A stretch of DNA of 64,000 nucleotides from Salinirubellus litoreus (GTDB lineage Archaea; Halobacteriota; Halobacteria; Halobacteriales; Haloarculaceae): the NCBI RefSeq assembly GCF_037335815.1, contig NZ_CP147841.1, positions 2,418,001-2,482,000 of the forward strand, given 5' to 3'. The translations under genes were made by a program, and so were the position numbers. Shown piece after piece: positions 51,535 through 60,667 of this stretch. Within the stretch, counting starts at the first letter, position 1; the number at the start of each line of letters is the position of its first letter. The notes below the pieces were generated by a model. The model saw only the letters and a program-made list of their open reading frames with translations, was not told the DNA's origin and ran no database searches.

Positions 51535-52449
51535 ATGTCCCCGACCGATACCGCCACCGCCGACGAGCCGGTCCTCGTGGACCTCGAACTGACCCGCGGG
51601 CTCACCATCCAGATGACCGCGGTCGGCACGCTCGGGATGGTGTTCGGCTGGGCGGCGTTCAGCGCGATCTACCAGGCGGGGACCGGCGTGCCGCCGACGT
51701 TCCGGTTCGCCCCGCCGGGCGTGGGCTGGTGGAACGAGGCGCTCGACGTCCTCGTCCTCCTGTTCCTCGGCACCGTGTTCATCGTCCCCCACGAGTGGCT
51801 CCACGGGCTCGCCATCCGCTACTACGGCGGGAAGCCGCGATACGGCGTCGGGCTCGCACACTTCATCCTGCCGTACGCCTACGCGACGACCGACCACGAG
51901 TTCTCCCGGAACGAGTTCGTCGTCGTCCTCCTGACGCCGCTGGTCGGGCTGACGCTCGTCGGTGTGCCGGTCATGCTCGCCTTCGAGTGGGGGTGGCTGG
52001 TCGTTCCCCTGGCGCTGAACGCCGCCGGGGCGGTCGCCGACGTCTGGATGACGCTGACGGTCCTGAGCTACCCCGCGCACGTCCGCGTCCGGGACCACGA
52101 GGCCGGCGTCAGTATCGTCGGCCGGGCGGGTGACCGGACCCGGGCGGTGTCGGTGACGGCGCTCGCCTGGGACGCGCTTTCGGGGGCCGCCGTCGCGGCG
52201 TTCGCCACCTTCCTGACCCTCGGAATCGGGGGGCCGCTCGTCCTCTCTGTGCTCGGCATCGAATCGCTCACTGTCGGCACGCCCGGGACGTTCACGTACC
52301 TGTTCTCGTTCGTCAACACGCCCGACGAGATCTCGCTGGGCGTCGGCCCGGGCGTGCTGAGCGTCGGCGCGCTGGTCGGGCTGACCTACGCGCTCGTGCG
52401 GAGCTACCGCCGGGGGAGGGGAACGTCACACGGGGCGGAGACGCGGTGA
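51535..52449 (+). CDS. DUF3267 membrane protein, zinc-protease-like
   Basis: A 304-residue membrane protein with about six spans. Pro-His-Glu-Trp-Leu-His-Gly (about 82-88) is a His-Glu-x-x-His zinc motif at the end of a membrane helix, as in DUF3267 and other intramembrane metalloprotease-like families; a third ligand is not obvious. It may cleave membrane proteins, but activity is unproven for the family. Start at 51535 follows the acidic haloarchaeal N-terminus. Confidence 0.82.
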   Translation: MSPTDTATADEPVLVDLELTRGLTIQMTAVGTLGMVFGWAAFSAIYQAGTGVPPTFRFAPPGVGWWNEALDVLVLLFLGTVFIVPHEWLHGLAIRYYGGKPRYGVGLAHFILPYAYATTDHEFSRNEFVVVLLTPLVGLTLVGVPVMLAFEWGWLVVPLALNAAGAVADVWMTLTVLSYPAHVRVRDHEAGVSIVGRAGDRTRAVSVTALAWDALSGAAVAAFATFLTLGIGGPLVLSVLGIESLTVGTPGTFTYLFSFVNTPDEISLGVGPGVLSVGALVGLTYALVRSYRRGRGTSHGAETR

Positions 52450-52518
52450 GGCGCGCCACCGACGGGGATCCGGATGGGTTCCGACGAGTTCAAACGCCCC
52501 CCACCAGTACTCCCGGGC

Positions 52519-53997
52519 ATGTCGCTCCGCGTGACGAACACGCGAACGGGTGAGCGCGAGGCGTTCGAGCCGCAGGATCCCGACGACGTCCTCCTCTACT
52601 ACTGCGGCCTGACGGTCTCGGATCACGCGCACCTGGGCCACGCCCGATCGTGGGTCCACGTCGACGTGATCCACCGGTGGCTCTCCCACCTGGGTTACGG
52701 GGTTCGCCACGTGGAGAACTTCACCGACGTCAACGAGAAGATCGTCGCCCGGGTCGGCGAGGACGACCTCGGTGACTCCGAGCGCGAGGTCGCCCGCCAC
52801 TTCACCGAGAGCGTGATCGAGGACATGCGTGGGCTGAACCTCCTCCGCGCGGAGGTATACCCCCGGGTCTCCGAGCACGTCCCCGAGATCGTCGACCTCG
52901 TCGAGACGCTGATCGAGGCGGGGTACGCCTACGAGTCGAACGGGTCGGTCTACTTCGACGTGACGACGTTCGAGGGCTACGGCGAGCTATCGAACCAGAA
53001 ACTCGACGAAGTCGAGGCCCAGGGCGACCCCGACGAGCGGAGTGAGAAGCGCCACCCCCAGGACTTCGCGCTCTGGAAGGCCGACGGCGTCCCCCCCGAG
53101 TCGGTCGACGAACACCGGAAGACGGACGCGCCGGAGCCGGACGACTATCCGACCGGCGAGACCTGGGACTCGCCGTGGGGCGAGGGCCGGCCGGGCTGGC
53201 ACATCGAGTGCTCGGCGATGAGCATGACCCACCTCGCGCCGACGCTCGACATCCACGCCGGCGGACGGGACCTCGTCTTCCCCCACCACGAGAACGAGAT
53301 CGCCCAGAGCGAGGCGGCCACGGGCGAGACGTTCGCGCGCTACTGGCTCCACACCGCACTCCTCGAAACGGGCGGCGAGAAGATGTCCTCCTCGCTCGGC
53401 AACTACTTCTACGCGAAGGACGCCCTGCGCGAACTCGGTGTGAACGTCCTCCGCTCGTTCTTCCTCGCGGCACGGTACAACGCCCGCCAGTCCTACGGCG
53501 AGGGGGCCATCGAGGAGGCCGAGGAACGCTGGGAGCGCCTGGAGCGAGGGTACGACGCCGCCGTCGGAGCACTCGACTCGCCCGACGCCGGTTCGAAGGT
53601 CGAGGACGACGAGCTCCGGGCGGACGTCGTGGACGTCCGCGAGCGGTTCGAGGCGGCGATGAACGACGACTTCAACACCCGCGAGGCGCTGACGGCACTG
53701 CTCGACCTCGCGGGGGCGATCAACCGCCACGTCGAGGCCGACGAGTACGACTACCGGGGGCTCCGCCGCGCGGTCGAGACCTTCGAGGATCTGGGTGGGG
53801 ATGTCCTCGGGTTCGTCTTCGAAGGCGAGGCGGAGGGTGAGGTACTCGTCGGTGACCTCGTCGAACTCCTCCTCGGCGTCCGCGAGCGCGAGCGCGAGGC
53901 CGGGAACTACGACCGCGCCGACGCCGTCCGCGACGACCTCGAGGACCTGGGGATCGAGATCCAGGACACCGACGACGGGCCGAGCTACCGGCTCTGA
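52519..53997 (+). CDS. cysS: Cysteinyl-tRNA synthetase
   Basis: A 492-residue class I synthetase. Tyr-Cys-Gly-Leu-Thr-Val (zinc Cys near 28), the HIGH motif as His-Leu-Gly-His (about 36-39), Gly-Trp-His-Ile-Glu-Cys-Ser-Ala-Met, His-His-Glu-Asn-Glu and Lys-Met-Ser-Ser-Ser (about 290-294) are all present. Charges tRNA-Cys. The longer frame from 52474 has no conserved extension, so ATG 52519 is used. Confidence 0.96.
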   Translation: MSLRVTNTRTGEREAFEPQDPDDVLLYYCGLTVSDHAHLGHARSWVHVDVIHRWLSHLGYGVRHVENFTDVNEKIVARVGEDDLGDSEREVARHFTESVIEDMRGLNLLRAEVYPRVSEHVPEIVDLVETLIEAGYAYESNGSVYFDVTTFEGYGELSNQKLDEVEAQGDPDERSEKRHPQDFALWKADGVPPESVDEHRKTDAPEPDDYPTGETWDSPWGEGRPGWHIECSAMSMTHLAPTLDIHAGGRDLVFPHHENEIAQSEAATGETFARYWLHTALLETGGEKMSSSLGNYFYAKDALRELGVNVLRSFFLAARYNARQSYGEGAIEEAEERWERLERGYDAAVGALDSPDAGSKVEDDELRADVVDVRERFEAAMNDDFNTREALTALLDLAGAINRHVEADEYDYRGLRRAVETFEDLGGDVLGFVFEGEAEGEVLVGDLVELLLGVREREREAGNYDRADAVRDDLEDLGIEIQDTDDGPSYRL

Positions 53998-54063
53998 CGG
54001 CTCCCGTTCTCCCCCGAGTCGTCATCCGTGGGGCTGCCTCGGTTCCCGAGGCGGCCACACCGC

Positions 54064-54068
54064 TTATT
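54064..54068 (+). promoter_or_regulatory. TATA-like box of the DUF6517-like lipoprotein gene
   Basis: TTATT, 24-28 bases upstream of the ATG at 54092. Confidence 0.4.
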
Positions 54069-54091
54069 CGACCCCTCCGAGTACCACGATC

Positions 54092-54742
54092 ATGCATCAC
54101 CGGCGAGCCCCCGCGGGCCTCGTGCTCGCCTTCCTCGTGCTCTCGAGCGGCTGTATCGGGTTCCTGGCCGGGGAGGAGCCGGCGACCTTCGAGGCCGACC
54201 CCGTCGAGGTGGCCGACGCCCGGCAGTCCGGGGCCGGCTACGAGACGGTCAGAGTGGGAGCGAACACGGCCACCCAGTCGTTCACCGTGGCCGGCGAGAC
54301 GCGGAACGTCACGGTGACGAACCACGTGGCGAGCTACCAGCGGGCGGTCGACCTCGGCCCGCTCGGCGAGGCACCGTTCGCCCGGTTCACCGTCCTCGCC
54401 ACGCCGCAGGTCGAGGTCCTGGGCCAAACCCTCAACCCCGTCGAGGGGCTCTCGAACCGCGACCTGGCGCTCCGGCTCCAGTCCCAGTACGATTCGATCG
54501 AGGACGTGCGGTTCGTGGGTAACCGCACGGTCGAGATACTCGGCGAGCCCCGGACGGTCTCGCGGTTCGACGCGACCACGACCGTCGCCGGCGTGGGGAT
54601 CGACCTCGCGCTACACGTGACGAAGTTCCAGCACGGCGGGGACTTCGTGGTGGCCATCGCCGTCTACCCCGCCCGACTCGACGGCGAGGCGGCCCGCGTC
54701 GAGGCGATGCTCCGCGGCATCCAGCACGAGACGGGGGACTGA
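54092..54742 (+). CDS. DUF6517-like haloarchaeal lipoprotein
   Basis: A 216-residue secreted protein. The signal peptide ends at lipobox Ser-Ser-Gly-Cys (Cys near 21). The mature domain is beta-rich with Phe-Thr-Val-Ala-Gly-Glu-Thr-Arg-Asn-Val and repeated Arg-Phe stretches. It matches the DUF6517 haloarchaeal family in outline. Membrane-anchored outside the cell. Function unknown. Confidence 0.78.
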   Translation: MHHRRAPAGLVLAFLVLSSGCIGFLAGEEPATFEADPVEVADARQSGAGYETVRVGANTATQSFTVAGETRNVTVTNHVASYQRAVDLGPLGEAPFARFTVLATPQVEVLGQTLNPVEGLSNRDLALRLQSQYDSIEDVRFVGNRTVEILGEPRTVSRFDATTTVAGVGIDLALHVTKFQHGGDFVVAIAVYPARLDGEAARVEAMLRGIQHETGD

Positions 54743-54795
54743 TCCGGGACCACGGCGGGCGCACGCTTTTCACCCGCCCGCGACCGACGGGTGGT

Positions 54796-54972
54796 ATGCG
54801 ACCCAACGTACCGCTCCTCGCGGGTACCGGGCTGGTCGTCCTCGGGACGCTCGGCTACGCGGTGGGCGTCGTCGCCGCGTACCCCGGGCGGTCGCTCGCC
54901 GTCGCGGGCGTGATGGTCGGCATCGCGCTGCTCGCCGTCGGCGGCGGCCGGACGGGAGGTGATCGGTCGTGA
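54796..54972 (+). CDS. Small two-helix membrane protein upstream of corA
   Basis: A 58-residue protein with two hydrophobic helices (about 7-28 and 34-50) separated by Tyr-Pro-Gly-Arg-Ser. Its TGA stop overlaps the GTG start of corA (GTGA), so the two are coupled. A role with the transporter is possible but only suggested by coupling. Confidence 0.7.
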   Translation: MRPNVPLLAGTGLVVLGTLGYAVGVVAAYPGRSLAVAGVMVGIALLAVGGGRTGGDRS

Positions 54973-55964
54973 TCCGCGCGATGGTGTTCGGGACCGACCG
55001 CGAACTCGTCACGTATGACGACGACGGCCCCGAGGCGCTCCGGGCGGCCAGGGCCGCGACCGGGACGACGTGGGTCCGGGTCACCGACGCCGCGCCGGGG
55101 GAGTTCGAACGCGTCGCCGACGCGTTCGATATCCACCCGCTCGTGGTCGATGACGTCCGCGGCGACGTCCGGGCGAAGACCGAGGAGTTCGGTGACTACA
55201 CGTTCACGCTCGTCAAGGACGCCGAACTCCGGCGGGGCGAGCAGACGTTCGACGAGGAGGTCCGGGCGGATCCCGTCGGCGTCGTCTTCGGCGAGGACTG
55301 GGTCGTCACGCTCTCGGCCTCACGGGCCGATGCCGTCGAGCGGGTCTGGGAGCGGGTCGGTCGCGGCGACGAGCGACTGCTCGAACGCGGCCCCGACTTC
55401 ACCGCCTCCCGTGTCGTGGACGTCCTCGTCGACGAGTACTTCGAGATCCTCGACGCCATCGAGCGCCAGATCGAGCGGATCGAGGAAGACGTCACCGTCT
55501 CGACCGACATCGAGACCCTCGAGGCGATCAACGCCGTCCGGCGCGACCTGCTCGCGTTCCGGAAGATCGCGTGGGCGGCGCGGGAGGCCACCAACGTCCT
55601 CTCGCGGGGCGACCCCCGGCACGTCCGCCCGGAGACCGAGAAGTACTGGCGGGACGTCTACGACCACCTCGTCCAGGTCGTCGACCTCATCGAGACCTAC
55701 CGCGACCTCGCCCGCGGCGCGCGGGACATCTACCTCAACACCGTCTCGCAGTCGACCAACGAGGTGATGAAGGTGCTGACGGTCATCGCGACGATATTCC
55801 TCCCGCTCACGTTCGTCGTCGGCGTCTACGGGATGAACTTCTCGGGATCGCCGTACAACATGCCCGAACTCGGCTGGACGTTCGGCTATCCGTCGGTGAT
55901 GATCGGGATGGTCGGCGTCGCCGCCGTCATGCTCCTGCACTTCCGACGGCGAGGCTACCTGTAG
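54969..55964 (+). CDS. corA: CorA family magnesium/cobalt transporter
   Basis: A 331-residue CorA channel for Mg2+ or Co2+. The long N-terminal cytoplasmic domain has acidic and coiled-coil helices. Near the end lies the selectivity motif Tyr-Gly-Met-Asn-Phe (about 293-297), between two transmembrane helices, the last followed by a basic tail (Arg-Arg-Arg-Gly-Tyr-Leu). The GTG start overlaps the small membrane protein gene. It is the last gene of core-like composition before the lower-GC region. Confidence 0.93.
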   Translation: MIRAMVFGTDRELVTYDDDGPEALRAARAATGTTWVRVTDAAPGEFERVADAFDIHPLVVDDVRGDVRAKTEEFGDYTFTLVKDAELRRGEQTFDEEVRADPVGVVFGEDWVVTLSASRADAVERVWERVGRGDERLLERGPDFTASRVVDVLVDEYFEILDAIERQIERIEEDVTVSTDIETLEAINAVRRDLLAFRKIAWAAREATNVLSRGDPRHVRPETEKYWRDVYDHLVQVVDLIETYRDLARGARDIYLNTVSQSTNEVMKVLTVIATIFLPLTFVVGVYGMNFSGSPYNMPELGWTFGYPSVMIGMVGVAAVMLLHFRRRGYL

Positions 55965-56110
55965 TAACTGCACCTACAGCCCCAGGGCGAGCGGTCCCAT
56001 CAGAACTCCCATGAGAAGAGATAGAAATCTACTAATATATTTCGGCGATTAAATCAGCCCTTCCTGGACCAATCCCGGAGGATAACCGATGATAGCGAGG
56101 GAATAACTCG

Positions 56111-56929
56111 CTAAATGTTCTTTGGTCTCCCTCTTGATTTCTCAGTAGCACCGGATTCCTCGATTTGGCCGCCCCTGACGCGCTCAGTCGTGGCGACGAA
56201 GGTAATGGCCCAGATGGCAATCAGAAGGCCGCTGACCGACCCGAGACTTGACGATGCGTCGGGGAAGACCGCCGAACTCACCCCGAGATAGAGAGCAACG
56301 AACCCCGATATCCAGGCGGCGAATCGCCAGTCACGCCGTCGGAAGACTGCCAGCCCGCCCCACACTGCGATAGCGAACGCCCATATGGCAAGGTCGCCGT
56401 AGTGCCCTCTGAGGGCGTCTTCCCCGGTGAGCGTGAACTGCTTGAGGAGTTCTTGGCCGCCGTAGACGATCAAGAAGATAGCGCCAACGACCCACAGCCC
56501 GACTAACAGTCGGTTCGGCGACCTCACACGGTCGAATCGGAGCACGGACCGTCCTGCCGGATGCAGCACCAGCGGTACGAGGGCGATGGCAGCCACTACG
56601 AGCGTTAGTGTAGCGAAGACAGTGCCGGTCGCAAACCCGATGACCCCCGAAAGAACCGTGATAGTAGGGAGCAATAGGATGGCGTTCACCCGCTCAATCG
56701 GCCGGTAGAACTGGACCGCCATGCCCAACAAGGCCGTCCACGCACCGGCCATGGTGACCAGACCGAAAATTGAGCGATTGCCGAGAGAGCCTGTCCAACC
56801 AAGGATGATATGTGGTAAAAACTGACCAAGGGTGATGCCCACCACGGCGATAGCGACGACGACCGCAACGTAGAACGCGTAGCGCCGGATGGGCGTGTTG
56901 GTGTCAGTACCCGAGGACATGCTGTTCAT
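56111..56929 (-). CDS. Eight-span membrane protein of unknown function
   Basis: A 272-residue protein with about eight predicted transmembrane helices and short loops, a Ser/Thr-rich N-terminus (Met-Asn-Ser-Met-Ser-Ser-Gly-Thr-Asp-Thr) and a polar C-terminal tail. An ATG at 56920 would remove three residues. No transporter or enzyme motif recognised. Codon use is less GC-biased than the genes before it, marking the start of the accessory-looking region. Confidence 0.75.
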   Translation of the reverse strand: MNSMSSGTDTNTPIRRYAFYVAVVVAIAVVGITLGQFLPHIILGWTGSLGNRSIFGLVTMAGAWTALLGMAVQFYRPIERVNAILLLPTITVLSGVIGFATGTVFATLTLVVAAIALVPLVLHPAGRSVLRFDRVRSPNRLLVGLWVVGAIFLIVYGGQELLKQFTLTGEDALRGHYGDLAIWAFAIAVWGGLAVFRRRDWRFAAWISGFVALYLGVSSAVFPDASSSLGSVSGLLIAIWAITFVATTERVRGGQIEESGATEKSRGRPKNI

Positions 56930-57168
56930 AACTATCGGTTGGTGGGGGGTCGGATCTCGAACGCCGGACAATATTGGTTCGCGAAGAATTATTGTATAGA
57001 TCTATTCGATCATATAGTCGGATAGAAAATATTTCTGATAAATTCATCCGCTGTATACGGCATGCTGTTCCTGACGGCATAGCTCGCCTGGGTGCTACTG
57101 CACGAGTAACGTACTGCTCGTGGAGCACCGTCGACGAAATAGTATTCCGACGAAGTAGGATAGAATCG

Positions 57169-57582
57169 TTACTCTCCATCGTTCGTTCTTGCATTCACGT
57201 AATTGATGCTTCCAACGTAGTGGTGGAACCGGATTACTCTCCCGTTCACCACCTCCCAGACGTCTGCCATTGGCGCCTCAAAGCGTTGGCCGGATTCGGC
57301 CTGAATTCCGCAGTGAGTGACGAGCGCAATGACCGTATGGCCGTCGACGATGAAGCGATCTTGCTCGATCTCGAACTCCTTCCACTCGCCGCCGAGCTCA
57401 GTGAACAGATTTTCCATCACTTCATCGGGACCGTGGTACGTGCCGCCGTATGTCCCACCCTCGGGCTCAACCCACTCGACATCTTCGTCAAGTGCAGCAA
57501 TAATCTCGTCGAGGTCACCTCGTTCAACGGCCTCGTAGATACCCTGAACTACGTCAACACTGGTTCGTTGGCCGGTGGACAT
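57169..57582 (-). CDS. SnoaL/NTF2-like fold protein
   Basis: A 137-residue protein of the nuclear transport factor 2/SnoaL superfamily: an N-terminal helix pair (Ile-Tyr-Glu-Ala-Val-Glu-Arg-Gly-Asp-Leu), Glu-Trp-Val-Glu-Pro, then beta strands ending His-His-Tyr-Val-Gly-Ser. Members are small cyclases, isomerases or ligand-binding proteins in catabolic pathways; the active residues are variable. It has a TATA box at 57613-57618 on the minus strand. Separated by 239 bases of gene-free AT-richer sequence from the membrane protein. Confidence 0.85.
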   Translation of the reverse strand: MSTGQRTSVDVVQGIYEAVERGDLDEIIAALDEDVEWVEPEGGTYGGTYHGPDEVMENLFTELGGEWKEFEIEQDRFIVDGHTVIALVTHCGIQAESGQRFEAPMADVWEVVNGRVIRFHHYVGSINYVNARTNDGE

Positions 57583-58132
57583 GGTCGTTATTGTCTGATG
57601 GAGGATGCTACATTATAACACGGATTGAACGAGGTTCAGACCGTGATGATGTTCACAGTGTAAACGACTACACCGGCACATAGGCTGTATCTGAGCGTGT
57701 CACTATTCGCTATCTCCACCGCGCCGGGGATGATGCCGCGAGTTCTGATATCGACAGCGGTTTAATGACCGAACTCTCGACAGAAGATTGATCGACAGCA
57801 GGCTTAGGTCACTTCGAACCCCTAACGACGCCGAGGGTCCCTGGCAAGAGGGGCCAGTGAGTAACTGGGCTACTCTTCGGTGGTGACTCCGCTCCGTAAT
57901 CAGACGAGGTATCATTCGCTGTGACTCCCCCGGAGAAGAGACAGATGTTCGGATGATACAATTCTCCGGAGGGTATCTAACCCCCGCAACCACCGTTCAC
58001 TCCGCGATACGGACCGTCGTAACTCTTTCCAGCGAGATTGCCGGACCGTGAGATGCTTTTAATACACTATCGGTTCGCTCGTTACGACGATACCGAATCG
58101 TGAGGGACCCTATGAAGACCCTTGACGAACGG
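57583..58132. other. 550-base gene-free stretch in the accessory region
   Basis: No supported gene. A minus frame at 57703-57993 lacks any recognisable similarity or start context. The stretch includes an inverted repeat CCGGAGAA/TTCTCCGG (about 57932-57972) and AT-rich boxes such as TTTTAATACAC (about 58057-58067). It separates the SnoaL-like gene from the end of the regulator gene. Confidence 0.5.
57613..57618 (-). promoter_or_regulatory. TATA box of the SnoaL-like gene
   Basis: TTATAA, 31-36 bases upstream of the ATG at 57582. Confidence 0.5.
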
Positions 58133-58924
58133 TTATCCGGTGAGCTCCTCGCGAGTCACCGGTCTCGCCTCTTCGCGACAGGTCTCGAAGAGGTCGACCG
58201 CCCACTCGTAGACGGCCGCGTTGTCGGATACTATTCCCCCTTTGATGACCCCCTGCTCGTCGGTGAGATTGATTCCTACCGTGCCATCGACAATCCCGAC
58301 CGACATCGGCACGTCCTCGTAGGTGTAGAACCGGGTCTCCTCTTCGGCGAGCATTTCGCGAAACTGACGGGCGGAGGTCGGATGGTTCAGGACGATATCG
58401 AGGACCTCGGGCGTGATCACCATCTTCAGTCGCGTTTCTCCGTGAACCGTCGATTCCCAGTGGTTCTCGACGAACACCGGGGCGACCACGGTCGCCACAC
58501 CCCGAACGTGGTCGCCGGAGCGATGGAATTCGAGGACCCGTCGGATGAAAACGGTCGCATCACCCCCGTCGAGCATGACGAGTTCAGCATCGCGGAGACA
58601 CCTGACGTCGAACGTTAGCAGCTCGGATGGGAACCACTGCAGTGGTTCGTGCAGGCGACGTTCGGCTTCCATCTCGTCGACAAGGCGAATGAACTCGTCG
58701 TGGACCCACTCGCCCAGAGGTGTCACCTCATACTCCCGCCCGGAGCGTGTGATCCAGTCTCGGTCTTCGAGTTCACGGAGAATACGGGTGATCGTCACCC
58801 GCGACGCGTCGACCCGGTCGAGCAACTCGCTACGGGGCCGGGGTGCCTCGACGAGCGTCTCGAAAGCCGCCACTCGGTTCTCCGAGTTCGCGAGGAACGC
58901 GATGTCGTCGAGTGCGGCGTCCAT
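58133..58924 (-). CDS. HTH regulator with FilR1-type sensor domain
   Basis: A 263-residue regulator. The N-terminal winged helix has Ser-Arg-Val-Thr-Ile-Thr-Arg-Ile-Leu-Arg-Glu-Leu (about 41-52) and wing residues Tyr-Glu-Val-Thr-Pro-Leu-Gly. The C-terminal half (about 125-250) resembles the DUF1724/FilR1 ligand domain of methanogen and haloarchaeal regulators, including Phe-Arg-Glu-Met-Leu-Ala and Gly-Ile-Val-Ser-Asp-Asn-Ala. It is divergent from the FAD oxidase gene at 59207, so a likely local regulator. Between them (58925-59206) no gene is seen. Confidence 0.85.
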   Translation of the reverse strand: MDAALDDIAFLANSENRVAAFETLVEAPRPRSELLDRVDASRVTITRILRELEDRDWITRSGREYEVTPLGEWVHDEFIRLVDEMEAERRLHEPLQWFPSELLTFDVRCLRDAELVMLDGGDATVFIRRVLEFHRSGDHVRGVATVVAPVFVENHWESTVHGETRLKMVITPEVLDIVLNHPTSARQFREMLAEEETRFYTYEDVPMSVGIVDGTVGINLTDEQGVIKGGIVSDNAAVYEWAVDLFETCREEARPVTREELTG

Positions 58925-59206
58925 ATCTCCGGTCTCTTGTAAGAGAGTATGAATCTAGGGTGAGGCGGTGCGGCGTCACCGCGGGTCAGAACCAAGATGG
59001 TACCCGTCGAGGCATACACCGATCCACATGTGGCAGGGGAGGCCGAGAGAAACAGCATCGGTCTCGTTCGTCGCTGATTTCCGGTACTCGACCCCGAACG
59101 GGGGATCACATCCCAATACGTTCATGGCGTATACACCGAACACACCGTGGTAGATGTAAATACAGTAATACCATGCAATCGGTGACTAACCCTCGTCTGA
59201 GGGTCC

Positions 59207-60604
59207 ATGGCGACACCAATAAGTGACGTCGAGCAGACGTCCATCGACACGTTTCAGGAGACGTTACGAGGCGCCCTAGTCCGTTCCCACGACCCGGAAT
59301 TCGACGAGACTCGGGCGATCTACAACGCAATGATCGACAAACAGCCGGGGCTGATCGCCGAGTGTACCAGCACCGCCGACGTAATTGCGGCCGTGAATTT
59401 CGGTCGTGAACACGAACTCGATATCGCAATCCGTAGCGGCGGTCATAACGGGCCTGGGCTGGGTTTGGTAGACGACGGACTGGTCATCGACCTCTCGAAC
59501 ATGACGGGAATTCGTATCGATCTCGACGCGAAGACCGTGCGGGTCGAGGCTGGTTGCACGTGGGGCGATGTCGACCACGCCACTCACCCCTTCGGACTAG
59601 CGACAGTCAGTGGGATTATCTCCACGACCGGCGTTGGGGGCCTGACACTCGGTGGGGGCCACGGCTACCTGACCCGCAAGTACGGCCTGACGATCGATAA
59701 CTTGCTGAGCGCGGACGTCGTGCTGGCCGACGGCTCCCTAGTGCACACCAGCGAGGACGAGCACCAGGATCTGTTCTGGGCGCTCCGGGGCGGCGGTGGT
59801 AACTTCGGGGTCGTCACCTCGTTCGAGTTTCAGCTCCATCCGGTGGAGACGGTGATCGCCGGACCGACGTTCTGGTCGATCGACGCAGTTGAGGCCACTA
59901 TGCAGTGGTATCGCGATTGGTTACCCCAACAGCCGGACGACGTTTACGCGTTCTACCTAATCGCGGAGGTTCCTCCGGGCCCTCCATTCCCCGAGGAGAT
60001 CCACGGCGAGAAGGTGTGTGGGTTGATGTGGTGCTATCTGGGGCCTGAGGATCGGACCGAAGAAGTGCTCCGACCGGCCCGAGAGGTCGCCGAGCCGCTG
60101 TTCGAGCACGTCGGACCAATGCCCTATCCAGCCCTGCAGAGCATGTTCGATGAGCTCTATCCGCCGGGCGACCACTGGTACTGGAAAGGCGACTTCGTGT
60201 ACGATCTGACGGACGAGGCCATCACCGAGCACGAGCGGTTCGCCGAAGTCCCGACCACGCAGTCCACGATGCACCTCTATCCCATCGACGGTGAGGTCCA
60301 TGAGGTTGACGCGGACGAGACCGCGTGGGCGACTCGCGATGCGACCTGGTCGATGGTCATGGCCGGCGTCGATTCGGACCCGGAGAAGGTTGAGGAGATA
60401 ACTGACTGGGCCCGAAGCTACTGGGAAGCGGTCCACCCATACTCCGCTGAGGGCGCCTATGTCAATTTCATGATGGAGGAAGGCGAGGATCGGATTCGGG
60501 CCACATACGGAGACAACTACGAGCGATTACAGCAGATCAAGGCCGAGTACGATCCGGATAATATCTTCCATGTGAACCAGAACATCGATCCAGCCGGAGA
60601 GTAG
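59207..60604 (+). CDS. FAD-linked oxidase (berberine-bridge-like)
   Basis: A 465-residue secondary alcohol/amine oxidase of the BBE-like FAD_binding_4 class. Arg-Ser-Gly-Gly-His-Asn (about 77-82) holds the His that binds FAD covalently. Thr-Gly-Val-Gly-Gly-Leu-Thr-Leu-Gly-Gly-Gly-His-Gly is the pyrophosphate loop. The Cys used for a second covalent bond in many BBE enzymes is replaced in Gly-Ile-Ile-Ser-Thr-Thr-Gly. The C-terminal BBE motif Tyr-Asp-Pro-Asp-Asn-Ile-Phe-His-Val-Asn-Gln-Asn-Ile is intact. It probably oxidises a sugar or secondary metabolite. Next to the FilR1 regulator. Confidence 0.88.
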   Translation: MATPISDVEQTSIDTFQETLRGALVRSHDPEFDETRAIYNAMIDKQPGLIAECTSTADVIAAVNFGREHELDIAIRSGGHNGPGLGLVDDGLVIDLSNMTGIRIDLDAKTVRVEAGCTWGDVDHATHPFGLATVSGIISTTGVGGLTLGGGHGYLTRKYGLTIDNLLSADVVLADGSLVHTSEDEHQDLFWALRGGGGNFGVVTSFEFQLHPVETVIAGPTFWSIDAVEATMQWYRDWLPQQPDDVYAFYLIAEVPPGPPFPEEIHGEKVCGLMWCYLGPEDRTEEVLRPAREVAEPLFEHVGPMPYPALQSMFDELYPPGDHWYWKGDFVYDLTDEAITEHERFAEVPTTQSTMHLYPIDGEVHEVDADETAWATRDATWSMVMAGVDSDPEKVEEITDWARSYWEAVHPYSAEGAYVNFMMEEGEDRIRATYGDNYERLQQIKAEYDPDNIFHVNQNIDPAGE

Positions 60605-60637
60605 CCTACTCCCAGAATGACAATAACACAACAGAAC

Positions 60638-60646
60638 TTATAAAAA
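60638..60646 (+). promoter_or_regulatory. TATA box in front of a broken gene
   Basis: TTATAAAAA, 22-30 bases upstream of an ATG at 60668 that opens only a 19-codon frame. Confidence 0.45.
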
Positions 60647-60667
60647 GACGATGCGGACGTGGAAGTG

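Noticed and set aside
57703..57993. 96-codon minus frame in the gap after the SnoaL-like gene
   Set aside because: No family resemblance, promoter or haloarchaeal acidic composition.
58010..58045. Possible third, partial copy of the 86-bp hairpin (GATACGGACCGTCGTAAC)
   Set aside because: Only about 15 bases resemble the left arm; no matching right arm and no gene stop codon at the expected place.
58100..58618. Plus-strand 172-codon frame opposite the FilR1-type regulator, with an AT-rich box upstream
   Set aside because: The minus-strand regulator has clear winged-helix and sensor sequence; the plus frame has none. The box TTTTAATAC is not enough.
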